A DNA stretch of 64,000 bases from Arthrobacter_N sp051262515 (GCF_051262515.1 NZ_JBIMER010000003.1:1-64000); one strand, 5' to 3'; numbered from the stretch's first letter, positions 51,741-61,201 are shown. Notes: generated by a model from the sequence alone, not told the origin. A program made the numbers and translations.

Positions 51741-52678
51741 GTGGGACAACCGCCTGGTCGGTGGCACTGGGGATCGGCGTCGGCTGCGGCTTGTGGGTGG
51801 CATTCGTGCGGCTTCCGGTCATGCGGCAGCTTAGCTTCGCCGACAGGTTAGCACCGCAGCTGCGGCCCGGCGTGGCAGCGCGGAGACCGGGAGCTGGCGC
51901 TCCCACGTCCCTTTCGCCCTTTGGGCCCCTCGGCCGGATATTTGAACCGGTTCTCAATGACGTGATCGCAAGCATCAACCGTCTCAACCCATTGGGCGAC
52001 GCCCTTGAACGGCGACTAAAGAAAGCGGGACTGTCCCTCAGCGTCGCGGACTTCAGAGCGTCCCAACTGCTATGGGCAGGGGTCGCACTCATTCTGGCCG
52101 GTTTGTTCATTGTGGCCTCGGCCATCGGGGGGAACTTCAATGGGTTCCTCGCGCTGGTTTTGTTATTCGGTTCCACACTCTGCGGCTTTGTGCTGCGGGA
52201 TTGGTACTTGGGGGAGCAGGTGCAAAAACGGGGCAGGCGGATTCTCGGTCAATTCCCGGCAGTCGCCGACCTCATGGCGTTGGCCATAGGTGCAGGAGAA
52301 AGCACGGTGGGGGCGCTGGAACGCATCGGCCGCACGTCGCGCGGAGACCTCTCCGGCGAGTTCCGGTTGACGCTCGCCGAGGTCCGAGCGGGGAGCGCGC
52401 TCGTCGTCGCGCTGCGCAATATGGCCGACCGCATCGATTTGGTGGCCATGACGCGCTTCGTAGACGCCATCGTGGTCGCATCGGAACGCGGAACACCACT
52501 GGCGCAGGTGGTCCGTGCGCAGGCACAGGACGTGCGGGACGCGGCGAAACGGGAGCTGATGGAAACAGCAGGGCGGAAGGAAATCGGCATGATGGTTCCC
52601 GTCGTCTTCGGGATCCTACCGCTGACCATCGTCTTTGCGGTCTACCCCGGGCTTTCCCTGATCGACATGAACTACTAG
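51737..52678 (+). CDS. tadC: Tad pilus inner-membrane protein TadC
   Basis: GTG 51737 overlaps the tadB stop. The 313-residue protein has an N-terminal membrane segment, a helical hairpin pair (about 110 to 155, LLWAGVALILAGLFIVASAI and FLALVLLFGSTLCGFVL), a second type II secretion F domain (QFPAVADLMALAIGAGESTVGALERIG, ERGTPLAQVVRAQAQDVRDAAKRELME) and a final membrane segment (VVFGILPLTIVFAVYPGL). TadB and TadC form the platform complex. The next gene, the pilin, begins 64 bases downstream with its own ribosome binding site. Confidence 0.88.
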   Translation: MSGTTAWSVALGIGVGCGLWVAFVRLPVMRQLSFADRLAPQLRPGVAARRPGAGAPTSLSPFGPLGRIFEPVLNDVIASINRLNPLGDALERRLKKAGLSLSVADFRASQLLWAGVALILAGLFIVASAIGGNFNGFLALVLLFGSTLCGFVLRDWYLGEQVQKRGRRILGQFPAVADLMALAIGAGESTVGALERIGRTSRGDLSGEFRLTLAEVRAGSALVVALRNMADRIDLVAMTRFVDAIVVASERGTPLAQVVRAQAQDVRDAAKRELMETAGRKEIGMMVPVVFGILPLTIVFAVYPGLSLIDMNY

Positions 52679-52742
52679 GCGACACAATCGCCCCTCCACC
52701 CATCCGGACCGACTCGTCACATCAACCAAGAGGGAGCACGAC

Positions 52743-52979
52743 ATGAACAAGCACACACAGGCACTGGCAGCACTAGCCGTCACGGCCTCACTCCTGTGCC
52801 TGGGCCGTATGGAAGACGCGGTTCATGGCATCAGGAGGGATCAGCGCGGCGACGTTCCCGGCTGGGTGATGATCACCCTGATGTCAGCCGTTCTCGTCGC
52901 GGCGCTCCTGGCCATTGCAGGACCGCGTCTCGGCGAACTGTTCAACCAGGCCATCAATCGGGTGTCCGGTCTCGGCTGA
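52743..52979 (+). CDS. Flp-type pilin
   Basis: This 78-residue protein starts at ATG 52743 behind GGGAGC. A leader of about 37 residues ending in RDQRGDVPGW precedes a hydrophobic helix (VMITLMSAVLVAALLAIAGPRL) and a short polar end. The layout is that of Flp pilins, the subunits of Tad pili: a positively charged leader, a Gly near the cleavage point, and a hydrophobic assembly helix. A prepilin peptidase should cut the leader, but none is found in the window. It follows tadC and precedes the pseudopilin genes. Confidence 0.75.
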   Translation: MNKHTQALAALAVTASLLCLGRMEDAVHGIRRDQRGDVPGWVMITLMSAVLVAALLAIAGPRLGELFNQAINRVSGLG

Positions 52980-52989
52980 TTCCGCAACC

Positions 52990-53403
52990 GTGCCTTCCCG
53001 AATCGCAGCACCGCCTGCGTCCGTCTGTCCCGCAGGAGGGCAATCGGGCTCGGCCGTGGCCGAATTCGTCATGGTCACCGCCCTCCTCACCGCCGTCTTC
53101 ATCTCGGTGCTTCAGCTGGCGCTGGTTCTGCATGTGAGGAACACGTTGCTCGATGCGGCGGCAACGGGGGCGAGGTACGGCACGCTCGCGGACCGTAGCC
53201 CGGCCGAGGGAGCCGAACGGACGCGCGGCATCATTGCTCAGAGCCTGAGTCCGCGCTTCGCGGATGGCGTCTCGTTCGAGTCGACGACCATCGGCGGCAA
53301 CGCGGCCGTGAGGGTCACGGTCGCAACGGGTTTTCCGCTGATGGGGTTCCTTCCGATCGCCGGCGAACTTCGCGTTCACGGAGAGGCCGTCCGGTATGGA
53401 TGA
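52990..53403 (+). CDS. TadE-like pseudopilin
   Basis: This protein of about 137 residues contains GSAVAEFVMVTALLTAVFISVLQLALVLHVRNTLLDAAATGARYGTL, the classic TadE signature in which a Glu follows the processing site and precedes a hydrophobic helix. The rest is a small exported domain. GTG 52990 gives the most likely start, though no strong ribosome binding site is present; GTG 52969, overlapping the pilin gene, is the alternative. Its end overlaps the next gene by eight bases. TadE-like minor pilins are needed for Flp pilus assembly in other systems. Confidence 0.8.
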   Translation: MPSRIAAPPASVCPAGGQSGSAVAEFVMVTALLTAVFISVLQLALVLHVRNTLLDAAATGARYGTLADRSPAEGAERTRGIIAQSLSPRFADGVSFESTTIGGNAAVRVTVATGFPLMGFLPIAGELRVHGEAVRYG

Positions 53404-53827
53404 GACGTCGACCGGTCTTGCCGCGGGGGAACGGGGCTCCGCGATCGTGGAATTCGTGTTCCTCGGTGTGCTCCTGCTCATCCCGATCGTCTATCTCGTC
53501 ATCACCGCATCTCAACTCCAGGCGGCGTCCTATGCCGCGGTCGGAGCGGCGGACCATGCCGCCAAGGTGTTTGTCGGCGCGGCGACCGAATCGGAAGGTG
53601 CGGCCAAAGCGAACGACGCCGCGGGACGTGCCGTTGCGAACATGGGGATCGACGGCGGGGCGGCCTCGCTGAACTACAGCTGCTCCGGCCCATGCCTGCA
53701 GTCAGGGACCACGGTCACGGTGAGCGTCAAGGTGGAGCTGGCGCTCCCGTTCCTGCCTCCGGGCTTGGACGCCCGGGTGGGTTCCGCCTCTTCGACGTCA
53801 ACGCACCGGGTGGACCGGTTCGGATGA
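53396..53827 (+). CDS. TadE/TadF-like pseudopilin
   Basis: ATG 53396 overlaps the preceding gene. The 143-residue protein starts with a short leader, then ERGSAIVEFVFLGVLLLIPIVYLVITASQLQAASYA, a TadE-type helix with the conserved Glu. The exported part has two Cys (NYSCSGPCLQ) that may form a disulfide. The last codons overlap the next gene as ATGA. It is the second of three consecutive minor pilins. Confidence 0.8.
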   Translation: MDETSTGLAAGERGSAIVEFVFLGVLLLIPIVYLVITASQLQAASYAAVGAADHAAKVFVGAATESEGAAKANDAAGRAVANMGIDGGAASLNYSCSGPCLQSGTTVTVSVKVELALPFLPPGLDARVGSASSTSTHRVDRFG

Positions 53828-54270
53828 GGCTACGCAACGCCTCCCACGAGGAGGGGCAGACGATCATCCTGATCATCGGTTACGTGGTGATCGCCCTCCT
53901 TGCCGTCAGCGCGACACTCGCCGCCACACTGGTCAACACGGAGGCGCGGCGGTTGCTGAGCGTGGCGGATGGGGCCGTCGCGGCGGCCGCCGACAGCTTC
54001 TCGGTGTCTCCGGCAACCGGACGGAACAGCGTGGGGCTTGAGCTGATCGACGGGGCCGTCCGTGCCGACGTCTCCGGATACCTCTCGGACACCGGTGCCG
54101 CCGCACGCTTCGACGGCCTGGGCATCGTGGCCGCCGGGGCCACGGGTGACGGAACCACGGCGTACGTGCGTCTGCGGGCGACCGTGCGCCCGCCGATCGT
54201 GGGATGGTTCGTTCCGGCCGGCATCCCCATCCATGTGGAGAGCAACGCCCGGACCATCCTGACCCGCTAA
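53824..54270 (+). CDS. TadG-like pilus assembly protein
   Basis: This 148-residue protein starts at ATG 53824 in the ATGA overlap. EEGQTIILIIGYVVIALLAVSATLAATLVN is the single membrane segment, of the type found in TadG-like proteins (usually 'RGQA' or 'EGQ' followed by a helix). The exported part is a small beta-rich domain. It is shorter than full TadG proteins, which carry a von Willebrand A domain, so it is an N-terminal-type relative. It ends the Tad operon, 78 bases before prfB. Confidence 0.7.
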   Translation: MRLRNASHEEGQTIILIIGYVVIALLAVSATLAATLVNTEARRLLSVADGAVAAAADSFSVSPATGRNSVGLELIDGAVRADVSGYLSDTGAAARFDGLGIVAAGATGDGTTAYVRLRATVRPPIVGWFVPAGIPIHVESNARTILTR

Positions 54271-54348
54271 TCCCTCCGTCCCGCGCGGAGCCGGTTCGTT
54301 CGCGACGGAAGGGACTCCGGCAACCCGATGCCGTAGGCTGGAGCCACC

Positions 54349-55470
54349 ATGGCTGCAACTGACTTCACCGCGGAAATCCGCGCCCTCCGGACCACCTACG
54401 CCTCGATCGAAGCCGTCACCGACGTCGAACGCATCAGGGCAGACATAGCCGAATTGTCGGAACAGGCGGGCGTTCCGGACCTGTGGGACGACCCGGCATC
54501 GGCGCAGAAGATCACCTCCAAGCTGTCGCACCGCCAGACCGAGCTCGAGCGCCTCAACAAGCTCGCCGAACGCATCGACGACCTCGAGGTCATGGTCCAG
54601 CTGGCGGAGGAGGAAGACGACGCCGACACGCTCGCCGAGGCGGAAAAGGAACTTCCCTCGCTGCACAGGGCGCTCGCCGACCTCGAGGTCGTCACGCTGC
54701 TGTCCGGAGAGTACGACGAACGCTCGGCCGTGGTCACCATCCGCTCCGGCGCCGGCGGGGTCGACGCCGCCGACTTCGCCGAGATGCTGATGCGCATGTA
54801 CCTGCGCTGGGCCGAACGCAAAGGCCACCCGACGACCATCATGGACACGTCCTACGCCGAGGAGGCCGGACTGAAGTCCGCCACCTTCGAGGTCAACGCC
54901 CCCTACGCCTTCGGCACGCTCTCGGTCGAGGCAGGCACCCACCGCCTGGTCCGCATCAGCCCCTTCGACAACCAGGGGCGCCGCCAGACGTCGTTCGCGG
55001 CCGTAGAGGTCATCCCGCTCATCGAGCAGACCGACACCGTGGAGATCCCCGACAACGAGATCCGCGTCGACGTGTTCCGTTCCTCGGGACCGGGCGGGCA
55101 GTCCGTCAACACCACGGACTCCGCTGTCCGCATGACGCACATCCCCACGGGGATCGTGGTCTCGATGCAAAACGAGAAGTCCCAGCTCCAGAACCGCGCC
55201 GCCGCGCTCCGCGTCCTCCAGTCGCGGCTGTTGCTGGTCCAGAAGGAACAGCAGGACGCCGAGAAGAAGGCGCTCGCCGGCGACGTGAAGGCGTCCTGGG
55301 GGGACCAAATGCGCTCCTATGTCCTGAACCCTTACCAGATGGTCAAGGACCTTCGCACGGAACACGAGGTCGGCAACACCTCGGCCGTGCTCGACGGGGA
55401 GATCGACGACTTCATCGACGCCGGCATCCGCTGGCGGGCCAACAACCGCAACGCGGCCGCCGACGCCTAA
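54349..55470 (+). CDS. prfB: Peptide chain release factor 2
   Basis: This 373-residue protein recognises UGA and UAA stop codons and releases the finished chain. GGQ (about 249 to 251, in SSGPGGQSVNTTDS) enters the peptidyl-transferase centre, and SPF (about 204 to 206, RISPFDNQGRRQTSF) reads the stop codon. The N-terminal domain is a coiled-coil region (KLSHRQTELERLNKLAERIDDLE). The gene has no internal in-frame stop, so the programmed frameshift known from E. coli is absent, as in most actinobacteria. ATG 54349. Confidence 0.97.
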   Translation: MAATDFTAEIRALRTTYASIEAVTDVERIRADIAELSEQAGVPDLWDDPASAQKITSKLSHRQTELERLNKLAERIDDLEVMVQLAEEEDDADTLAEAEKELPSLHRALADLEVVTLLSGEYDERSAVVTIRSGAGGVDAADFAEMLMRMYLRWAERKGHPTTIMDTSYAEEAGLKSATFEVNAPYAFGTLSVEAGTHRLVRISPFDNQGRRQTSFAAVEVIPLIEQTDTVEIPDNEIRVDVFRSSGPGGQSVNTTDSAVRMTHIPTGIVVSMQNEKSQLQNRAAALRVLQSRLLLVQKEQQDAEKKALAGDVKASWGDQMRSYVLNPYQMVKDLRTEHEVGNTSAVLDGEIDDFIDAGIRWRANNRNAAADA

Positions 55471-55737
55471 CCGCCCATGGCCAACCCGCGGGCGCCCGAT
55501 TAGCGGACATCCAACACGCCGGGTCGGCATTGATGTGCGCGCACGAACGACGCGTTGACAAGTGGTGATGGGCGCCATACGTTTTTCGTAGCCTGGATCA
55601 CCTTTCAGGCCGTGTTCCCCCGGAGGACGTTTCCGCCAACGGTGCGTGCCTGCCCGCAGCGAAAGGCGTGCCATCGCGATGTCCGTCCCGAGAAAGCACC
55701 AAGGTCCGCGTCCCCGCGCACTCTCAAGGTTGAGACC

Positions 55738-56187
55738 ATGACCGAGGCAGGGACCGTCGGCGAATTGACCGGACGGCGCGTGTTGGTCACGGGCGGGGCC
55801 AGCGGAATCGGGGAAGCATGCGTGCGGGAGTTCGCGGGCCTCGGCGCCTCCGTGAGGGTGGCGGACCTGAACGGCGACGACGGGCTCGAGGGCCTTTCCA
55901 AGGTCACGGCCCTCGAGGGGGGCGAACGCGGCGTCACCAGCAACTGCATCAGTCCGGCCTATGTGCGCACGCCGCCGCTGGTCGAGCGCCAGATCTCGGA
56001 CCAGGCCGCGGCGCACGGGATTGCCGAATCGGAGGTCGTGGCCAAGGTGATGCTGACCGAAAGCGCGGTCAAGCGACTCGTCGAGCCGGAGGAGGTGGCC
56101 TCCCTGGCGGCGTGGATGGCCTCGCCGCGGGCCGGAATGGTCACCGGAGCCTCCTACACGATGGACGGCGGATGGACCGCGCGGTGA
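55738..56187 (+). pseudogene. Short-chain dehydrogenase with central deletion
   Basis: The frame encodes 149 residues: the N-terminal TGGASGIGEAC nucleotide-binding glycine motif (about 18 to 29) and VRVADLNGDDG are directly followed by LEGLSKVTALEGGERGVTSNCISPAYVRTP and the closing VTGASYTMDGGW. In intact 3-hydroxybutyrate dehydrogenases (about 255 residues) roughly 100 residues lie between these parts, including the catalytic Ser and YxxxK. Those are missing in frame, so the product cannot be an active oxidoreductase. The deletion is in-frame, so a short protein may still be made. The location upstream of the CoA-transferase pair suggests former ketone-body metabolism. ATG 55738. Confidence 0.7.
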
Positions 56188-56241
56188 CCTGGGCACGGTC
56201 CGCGGGCATGGAACAGACGGCTAGCGAAGGAGGTCGCCGAC

Positions 56242-57045
56242 GTGGCAATTGACAAGGCGTACGCGAGTGCGGCGGAGGCGGTCGCGGACATACCCGACGG
56301 CGCGTCGCTGGCAGTGGGTGGATTCGGCCTCTCGGGCAACCCGATCCAGCTGATAGAGGCCCTGCTGGAGCAGGGGGCCGGCGACCTGTCGGTGGTGTCC
56401 AACAACTGCGGCGTCGACGGCTGGGGGTTGGGGGTGTTGCTGGACGCCGGACGGATCCGGAAGATGACGTCCTCCTATGTCGGGGAGAACAAGGAGTTCG
56501 CGCGCCGGTACCTGACGGGCGAGCTGGAGCTGGAGCTCACGCCGCAGGGCACGCTGGCCGAAAAGCTCCGCGCCGGCGGCTCGGGCATCGCGGCGTTCTT
56601 CACCCGGGCCGGGGTCGGGACGCAGGTCGCCGAGGGTGGCCTGCCGCAACGGTACGACGCCGACGGCAACGTCGCGCAGGCGTCGGAGCCCAAGGAGGTG
56701 CGTGCGTTCGCCCCCGGCGGAGTGCCGGGCGAATACGTGCTGGAGGAGGCCATCGCGACCGACTACGCGCTGGTCCACGCCCTGCGAGGGGACCGCCACG
56801 GGAATCTGGTGTTCAACAAGGCGGCCCGGCAGTTCTCGCCGCCCGCCGCGATGGCGGGACGCGTCTGCATCGCCCAGGTCGAGGAACTCGTGGAGCCCGG
56901 GGAGCTCGATCCCGACCAGGTCCACCTGCCGGGGGTGTTCGTCCACCGCATCGTGGAGGTCGGGCCGGACATCGAAAAGCGCATCGAGAAACGCACGGTC
57001 GCGCCGACCTCGTCCGGCGGCGACGCCAACGGGAAGGGGGCCTGA
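56242..57045 (+). CDS. scoA: 3-oxoacid CoA-transferase subunit A
   Basis: This 267-residue alpha subunit of succinyl-CoA:3-ketoacid CoA-transferase moves CoA between succinate and acetoacetate. GGFGLSGNP (about 29 to 37), NNCGVDGWGLG and the IAAFFTRAGVGTQV block are present, as in the PcaI/ScoA family. GTG 56242 follows GAAGGAGG. It is followed two bases later by subunit B, forming one operon. It lies after the truncated 3-hydroxybutyrate dehydrogenase-like gene, suggesting a pathway for acetoacetate use. Confidence 0.92.
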   Translation: MAIDKAYASAAEAVADIPDGASLAVGGFGLSGNPIQLIEALLEQGAGDLSVVSNNCGVDGWGLGVLLDAGRIRKMTSSYVGENKEFARRYLTGELELELTPQGTLAEKLRAGGSGIAAFFTRAGVGTQVAEGGLPQRYDADGNVAQASEPKEVRAFAPGGVPGEYVLEEAIATDYALVHALRGDRHGNLVFNKAARQFSPPAAMAGRVCIAQVEELVEPGELDPDQVHLPGVFVHRIVEVGPDIEKRIEKRTVAPTSSGGDANGKGA

Positions 57046-57047
57046 CC

Positions 57048-57707
57048 ATGGGATTGAGTCGTGAGCAGATGGCGGCCCGCGCCGCGCAGGAGCTCGGCGA
57101 CGGGGACTACGTGAACCTGGGCATCGGCCTTCCGACCCTCGTGCCCAACTACGTTCCCGCGGACCGAACGGTGGTCCTCCAATCCGAGAACGGCATCCTC
57201 GGCGTCGGCCCGTACCCCACCGAGGAGAATGTGGATCCGGATCTGATCAATGCGGGCAAGGAGACCGTGACGGTCAACCCCGGGGCATCGTTCTTCGACT
57301 CCGCCACGAGCTTCGCCATGATCCGCGGCGGAAAGATCGACGCGGCCATCCTCGGCGCCATGCAGGTTTCCGCGGCCGGCGACCTGGCGAACTGGATGAT
57401 CCCCGGGAAGATGGTCAAGGGGCCGGGCGGCGCGATGGACCTGGTCCACGGGGCCAGGCGGCTGATTGTGCTGATGGAGCACACGGCCAAGGACGGGACG
57501 CCGAAAATCGTGAACGAATGCTCCCTTCCGTTGACGGGAAGGGCCGTGGTCCACCGCATCATCACGGACCTCGCGGTCATCGACGTGACGCCGGAGGGAC
57601 TGGTGCTGGTCGAAACCGCGCCCGGGATCAGCGTCGAGGAGGTGCGGGCGGCGACGGAACCGGAGCTGCGCATGCCCGACGGCGAGGTCGGAACCGTCGA
57701 AGCGTAG
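57048..57707 (+). CDS. scoB: 3-oxoacid CoA-transferase subunit B
   Basis: This 219-residue beta subunit carries the catalytic Glu in the SENGILG motif (near residue 46 to 52), which forms the covalent CoA thioester. YVNLGIGLPTLVPNYVP and GAMQVSAAGDLANWMIPGKMVKG are family marks. Length is normal. It starts at ATG 57048 immediately after subunit A. Confidence 0.93.
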   Translation: MGLSREQMAARAAQELGDGDYVNLGIGLPTLVPNYVPADRTVVLQSENGILGVGPYPTEENVDPDLINAGKETVTVNPGASFFDSATSFAMIRGGKIDAAILGAMQVSAAGDLANWMIPGKMVKGPGGAMDLVHGARRLIVLMEHTAKDGTPKIVNECSLPLTGRAVVHRIITDLAVIDVTPEGLVLVETAPGISVEEVRAATEPELRMPDGEVGTVEA

Positions 57708-57885
57708 GCGTTCCCGGGCACCGGGGGAGCGGCGCGTGCGGGGGGCGACACACCGCTGCATCGCGGGCGTCCGCGTCCGGGGCGGCGGCCGGCATTAGAG
57801 TGCTAGTGCCGGTGCCGCAACTTCCCCCAGCAAAAGCCCCGCATCCATGGCCGTTGAACCGGTGGTCCGTGTGGGCAGAACCGAC

Positions 57886-58668
57886 ATGATCAGATTTGAG
57901 CACGTCACGAAGGTCTACGACCAGACGTCGCGTCCGGCATTGGACGACATAGACATCGAGATTAACCGTGGCGACTTCGCCTTCCTGGTCGGCGCCTCCG
58001 GCTCCGGCAAATCGACGTTTATCCGGCTGATTCTCCGCGAGGACACGTCCTCGCGTGGTTCCGTGCACGTCGCCGGGAAGAACGTCGCGCGCATCCCCTC
58101 CTGGCGAGTCCCGCGCCTGCGGCGGGGCATCGGCGTCGTGTTCCAGGACTTCCGCCTCCTGCCGAACAAGGACGTGTTCGGCAACGTCGCCTTCGCCATG
58201 CAGGTGATCGGCAAGAGCCGTGCGATGATCCGCGAGACCGTCCCCGAGGTCCTGAGGACCGTGGGCCTGGAGGGCAAGGAAAAGCGCATGCCCCACGAAC
58301 TCTCCGGCGGGGAGCAGCAGCGCGTCGCAATCGCCCGCGCGATCGTCAACCGGCCCGGGATCCTCCTGGCGGACGAGCCCACGGGCAACCTCGACCCCGC
58401 GACAAGCGTGGGGATCATGAACGTCCTGGACCGCGTCAACCAGAACGGCACGACGGTGGTCATGGCAACGCACGACGACGACATCGTCAACTCCATGCGG
58501 CGCCGGGTCATCGAACTCTCCGATGGACGGATCGTACGCGACGAGGCCGTCGGCGAGTACACGGCCATGATTCCCGTGGTCAAGTCCGACGGTTCCCGCG
58601 AGCTCCGCATCGCGGACCCCAACGACCAGGCGATCGCCCCCTTCGACCCGGAGGATTCCGACGCATGA
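57886..58668 (+). CDS. ftsE: Cell division ATP-binding protein FtsE
   Basis: This 260-residue ABC ATPase works with FtsX to control septal wall hydrolases. Walker A GASGSGKST (about 35 to 43), Q-loop VVFQDFRLLP, signature LSGGEQQR (about 138 to 145), Walker B ILLADEPTGNLD and the switch His in ATHDDD are present. ATG 57886 (MIRFEHVTKVY) matches known starts; ATG 57847 gives 13 extra residues and is possible. The tail after residue 215 is an actinobacterial extension. Its stop overlaps ftsX (ATGA). Confidence 0.95.
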   Translation: MIRFEHVTKVYDQTSRPALDDIDIEINRGDFAFLVGASGSGKSTFIRLILREDTSSRGSVHVAGKNVARIPSWRVPRLRRGIGVVFQDFRLLPNKDVFGNVAFAMQVIGKSRAMIRETVPEVLRTVGLEGKEKRMPHELSGGEQQRVAIARAIVNRPGILLADEPTGNLDPATSVGIMNVLDRVNQNGTTVVMATHDDDIVNSMRRRVIELSDGRIVRDEAVGEYTAMIPVVKSDGSRELRIADPNDQAIAPFDPEDSDA

Positions 58669-59579
58669 GACTTGCATTCATCCTCGGGGAGATCGGCTCC
58701 GGCCTGCGCCGCAACCTGTCCATGGTCGTCTCCGTCGTCCTCGTGACGTTCATTTCGCTGACGTTCGTCGGGGGCGCCGCCCTGTTGCAGCTGCAGATCA
58801 ACCAGATGAAGGGCTTCTGGTACGACAAGGTCCAGGTGGCCGTCTTCCTCTGCGGTGAGAACTACGGAACGCAGACCTGCGCGGACGGGGCCGTCACCGA
58901 TGCGCAGCGCGACGACATCAAGGCCATGATGGATTCCGCCGCCGTCACGCCCTACATCGAAAGCTACGAATACGAGTCCAGGGAACGGGCCTTGGGCCAC
59001 TTCCAGGACCAGTTCAGGAACTCGCCCATCGTCGACTCGGTGACGGCGGACCAGCTGCCCGAATCCTTCCGCGTGCGCCTGGTGGACCCGGAGAAGTACG
59101 AGGTCATCAACGAACTCTTCTCATCGATGGAGGGCGTGGACGTCGTGGTGGACCAGCGCGAGCTCCTCGAGAGGATCTTTTCGATCATGAACATCGCGTC
59201 CCTTGTCGCCGTGGGGATCGCGGGCGTCATGATTGTCTGCGCGGTGTTGCTGATCGCGACGACCATCCGCCTTTCGGCCTTCAGCCGTCGACGGGAAACC
59301 GGGATCATGCGCCTGGTCGGCGCATCCAAGCTGGTGATCCAACTGCCCTTCGTGCTGGAGGGTGTTATCGCCGCGTTGATCGGGGCGGTCCTTGCCTCGG
59401 GATCGCTGTGGGCCGTGGCACACTTCCTCATCGACGGGAGGCTGGCCAACGAATATCCTGACACGGCGTTCATTTCCACCGGTGAGGTGTTGCTGGTGAC
59501 ACCCGTGTTGCTGGTGTTAGGCGCGGTACTCGCTGGTGTATCGTCGATGCTAACCTTAAGGCGCTACCTTAAGGTCTAG
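58665..59579 (+). CDS. ftsX: Cell division protein FtsX
   Basis: This 304-residue permease-like protein has one N-terminal membrane segment (about 17 to 40), a large extracellular loop (about 45 to 175) with two Cys (FLCGENYGTQTCADG) and three further membrane segments. The C-terminal FtsX fold has IRLSAFSRRRETGIMRLVGAS. The loop of FtsX activates a peptidoglycan hydrolase, probably the M23 protein encoded next. The gene is coupled to ftsE by overlap. Confidence 0.95.
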   Translation: MRLAFILGEIGSGLRRNLSMVVSVVLVTFISLTFVGGAALLQLQINQMKGFWYDKVQVAVFLCGENYGTQTCADGAVTDAQRDDIKAMMDSAAVTPYIESYEYESRERALGHFQDQFRNSPIVDSVTADQLPESFRVRLVDPEKYEVINELFSSMEGVDVVVDQRELLERIFSIMNIASLVAVGIAGVMIVCAVLLIATTIRLSAFSRRRETGIMRLVGASKLVIQLPFVLEGVIAALIGAVLASGSLWAVAHFLIDGRLANEYPDTAFISTGEVLLVTPVLLVLGAVLAGVSSMLTLRRYLKV

Positions 59580-59641
59580 TTCGCTCCCTGTTTTAATAGG
59601 CCTCCGCTCCCCCGTGGAGGTAGGTAACGAAAGGACGCCCC

Positions 59642-61201
59642 TTGGCGGATCGCCCCCGGTGCACTATGCCCATGACCGCCCTGAGCGGTGCCCTGGCGGC
59701 CGTGTTGGTCCTTTCCCTTGCCACGGGGGCGCACGCCGACGAGCTCAACGACCAGAAGCGCGACATCGAAAACAGCATCGACGGGCTTGAGACCGACCTC
59801 GAGTTCCTCAATGAGGACATCCAGAAGGTTGCCCGCGAGCTGAAGGGCTACCAGGCGCAGCTGCCGGCGGCCCAGCAGGCCCTCTCCGACGCGCAGGGAC
59901 GGGTGCAGTCCGCCACGGACGAGGTCAACGCACTGTCCCAGCGCGTCCAGGTGGCCCAGGAGACGCGGGACGAGATCGCCCGCCAGATAGAAAACGACGC
60001 CGCGAAGCTGGAGGACACCCGAAAGCTGATCGGACAGATCGCCACGCAGGCCTACAAGCGCGGCGGGGTCTCAAGCAACCTCAGCCTGATGATGGACGCG
60101 GGCGCGGACGGAAACCTGGCAACCGGGATGGATCTTGCGGACCAGGCGCTGCGCAGCCAGAATGCCGTGCTGGACGAACTGAGCCAGCAGCACGCGACAG
60201 ACCGCAATTCCCAGGCGCGCCTCGCTGCCGTCGAGGAAGAGATCCGCGGGTTGAAGGTCAAGGCCGATGCCGCGCTGGTCCGCGAACAGGGCGCCCGCGA
60301 AGAGGCGGAGGCCAGCAAGCGCAAGGTCGATGGGCTGATCGGGAAGGCCGAGGCGCTCAGTGCGGAGCTGACCGAAAAGCGTCCACAGATCAAGGCGCAG
60401 ATCCAGGCCCAGGAGGCCGAACACGCCTCCGTGCTTTCGGATATCAAGGAACGTCAAGAGCGACTGATCCGTGAGGCCGCGGAGAAGAAGAAGCGAGAAG
60501 AGGCCGCCGCCGCCGCACGCAAGAAGGCCGCGGAAGCCGAGGCCCGAAAGCAGGCCGCGCTAGCGCGCGAACGTGCGGCCGAGGCCCGAGAGCGTGCGGC
60601 CGAGGCCGCCGAGGCCCGTCGGGCGAATGCGCGGGACGCGGCAGCCAAGCAGGCGGCCGCGGATGCCGCGGCCACGGCGTCCGCCCGCAAGGCGCGCCAG
60701 GCGCGCGATGCCCGAAACGCTGCGTCGTCGTCGAGCTCATCCTCGTCGGGTTCGTCGTCCTCGGGCACCTCCAGTAGCGCATGGGGCCTGCGGATCCCAG
60801 CGTCCGGAGGCTACATCACCTCGGGCTTCGGATGGCGTCCGACGCCGGCCGGAACGGTCGATTACGGAGGCATGGGCGGCTACGTCCACGCCGGCGTTGA
60901 CTGGGGCTTCGGTGGCGCCTGTGGGGCACCCATCCACGCCGCCGCCTCCGGAGAGGTCTGGTACGCGCAGCGTTCCGGGAGCTCCGGGAACAAGGTCACC
61001 GTCAGCCACGGGGTGGTCAACGGCCACGCCTTGGCCACCAACTACCATCACATGTCCTACTACACGGTGTCCGCCGGGCAGAACGTCAGCAAAGGCCAGG
61101 TCATCGGCTACGTGGGGACGACGGGCAACTCGACCGGCTGCCACCTGCACTTCGAAACCATTCTGGACGGCAGCGCAGTCAACCCCATGGGCCTGCTGTA
61201 G
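59642..61201 (+). CDS. Secreted M23 peptidase with coiled coil (FtsEX partner)
   Basis: This 519-residue exported protein starts at TTG 59642 behind GAAAGGA. A signal peptide (about 1 to 31) precedes a long Ala/Glu/Lys/Gln coiled coil (about 35 to 345), a Ser/Gly-rich linker, and a C-terminal M23 (LytM) domain (about 378 to 519). Zinc-binding HAGVD (about 416) and HLHFE (about 500) are intact, so it should cleave peptide bridges of the wall. In other bacteria FtsEX activates such hydrolases through a coiled coil (EnvC, PcsB, RipC). The position directly after ftsX supports the same role here. The coiled-coil part has repeated RERAAEA units. Confidence 0.88.
   Translation: MADRPRCTMPMTALSGALAAVLVLSLATGAHADELNDQKRDIENSIDGLETDLEFLNEDIQKVARELKGYQAQLPAAQQALSDAQGRVQSATDEVNALSQRVQVAQETRDEIARQIENDAAKLEDTRKLIGQIATQAYKRGGVSSNLSLMMDAGADGNLATGMDLADQALRSQNAVLDELSQQHATDRNSQARLAAVEEEIRGLKVKADAALVREQGAREEAEASKRKVDGLIGKAEALSAELTEKRPQIKAQIQAQEAEHASVLSDIKERQERLIREAAEKKKREEAAAAARKKAAEAEARKQAALARERAAEARERAAEAAEARRANARDAAAKQAAADAAATASARKARQARDARNAASSSSSSSSGSSSSGTSSSAWGLRIPASGGYITSGFGWRPTPAGTVDYGGMGGYVHAGVDWGFGGACGAPIHAAASGEVWYAQRSGSSGNKVTVSHGVVNGHALATNYHHMSYYTVSAGQNVSKGQVIGYVGTTGNSTGCHLHFETILDGSAVNPMGLL

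Noticed and set aside
54349..54500. Programmed frameshift in prfB
   Set aside because: The gene is open from its start to its end with no early in-frame UGA, so no frameshift is needed.
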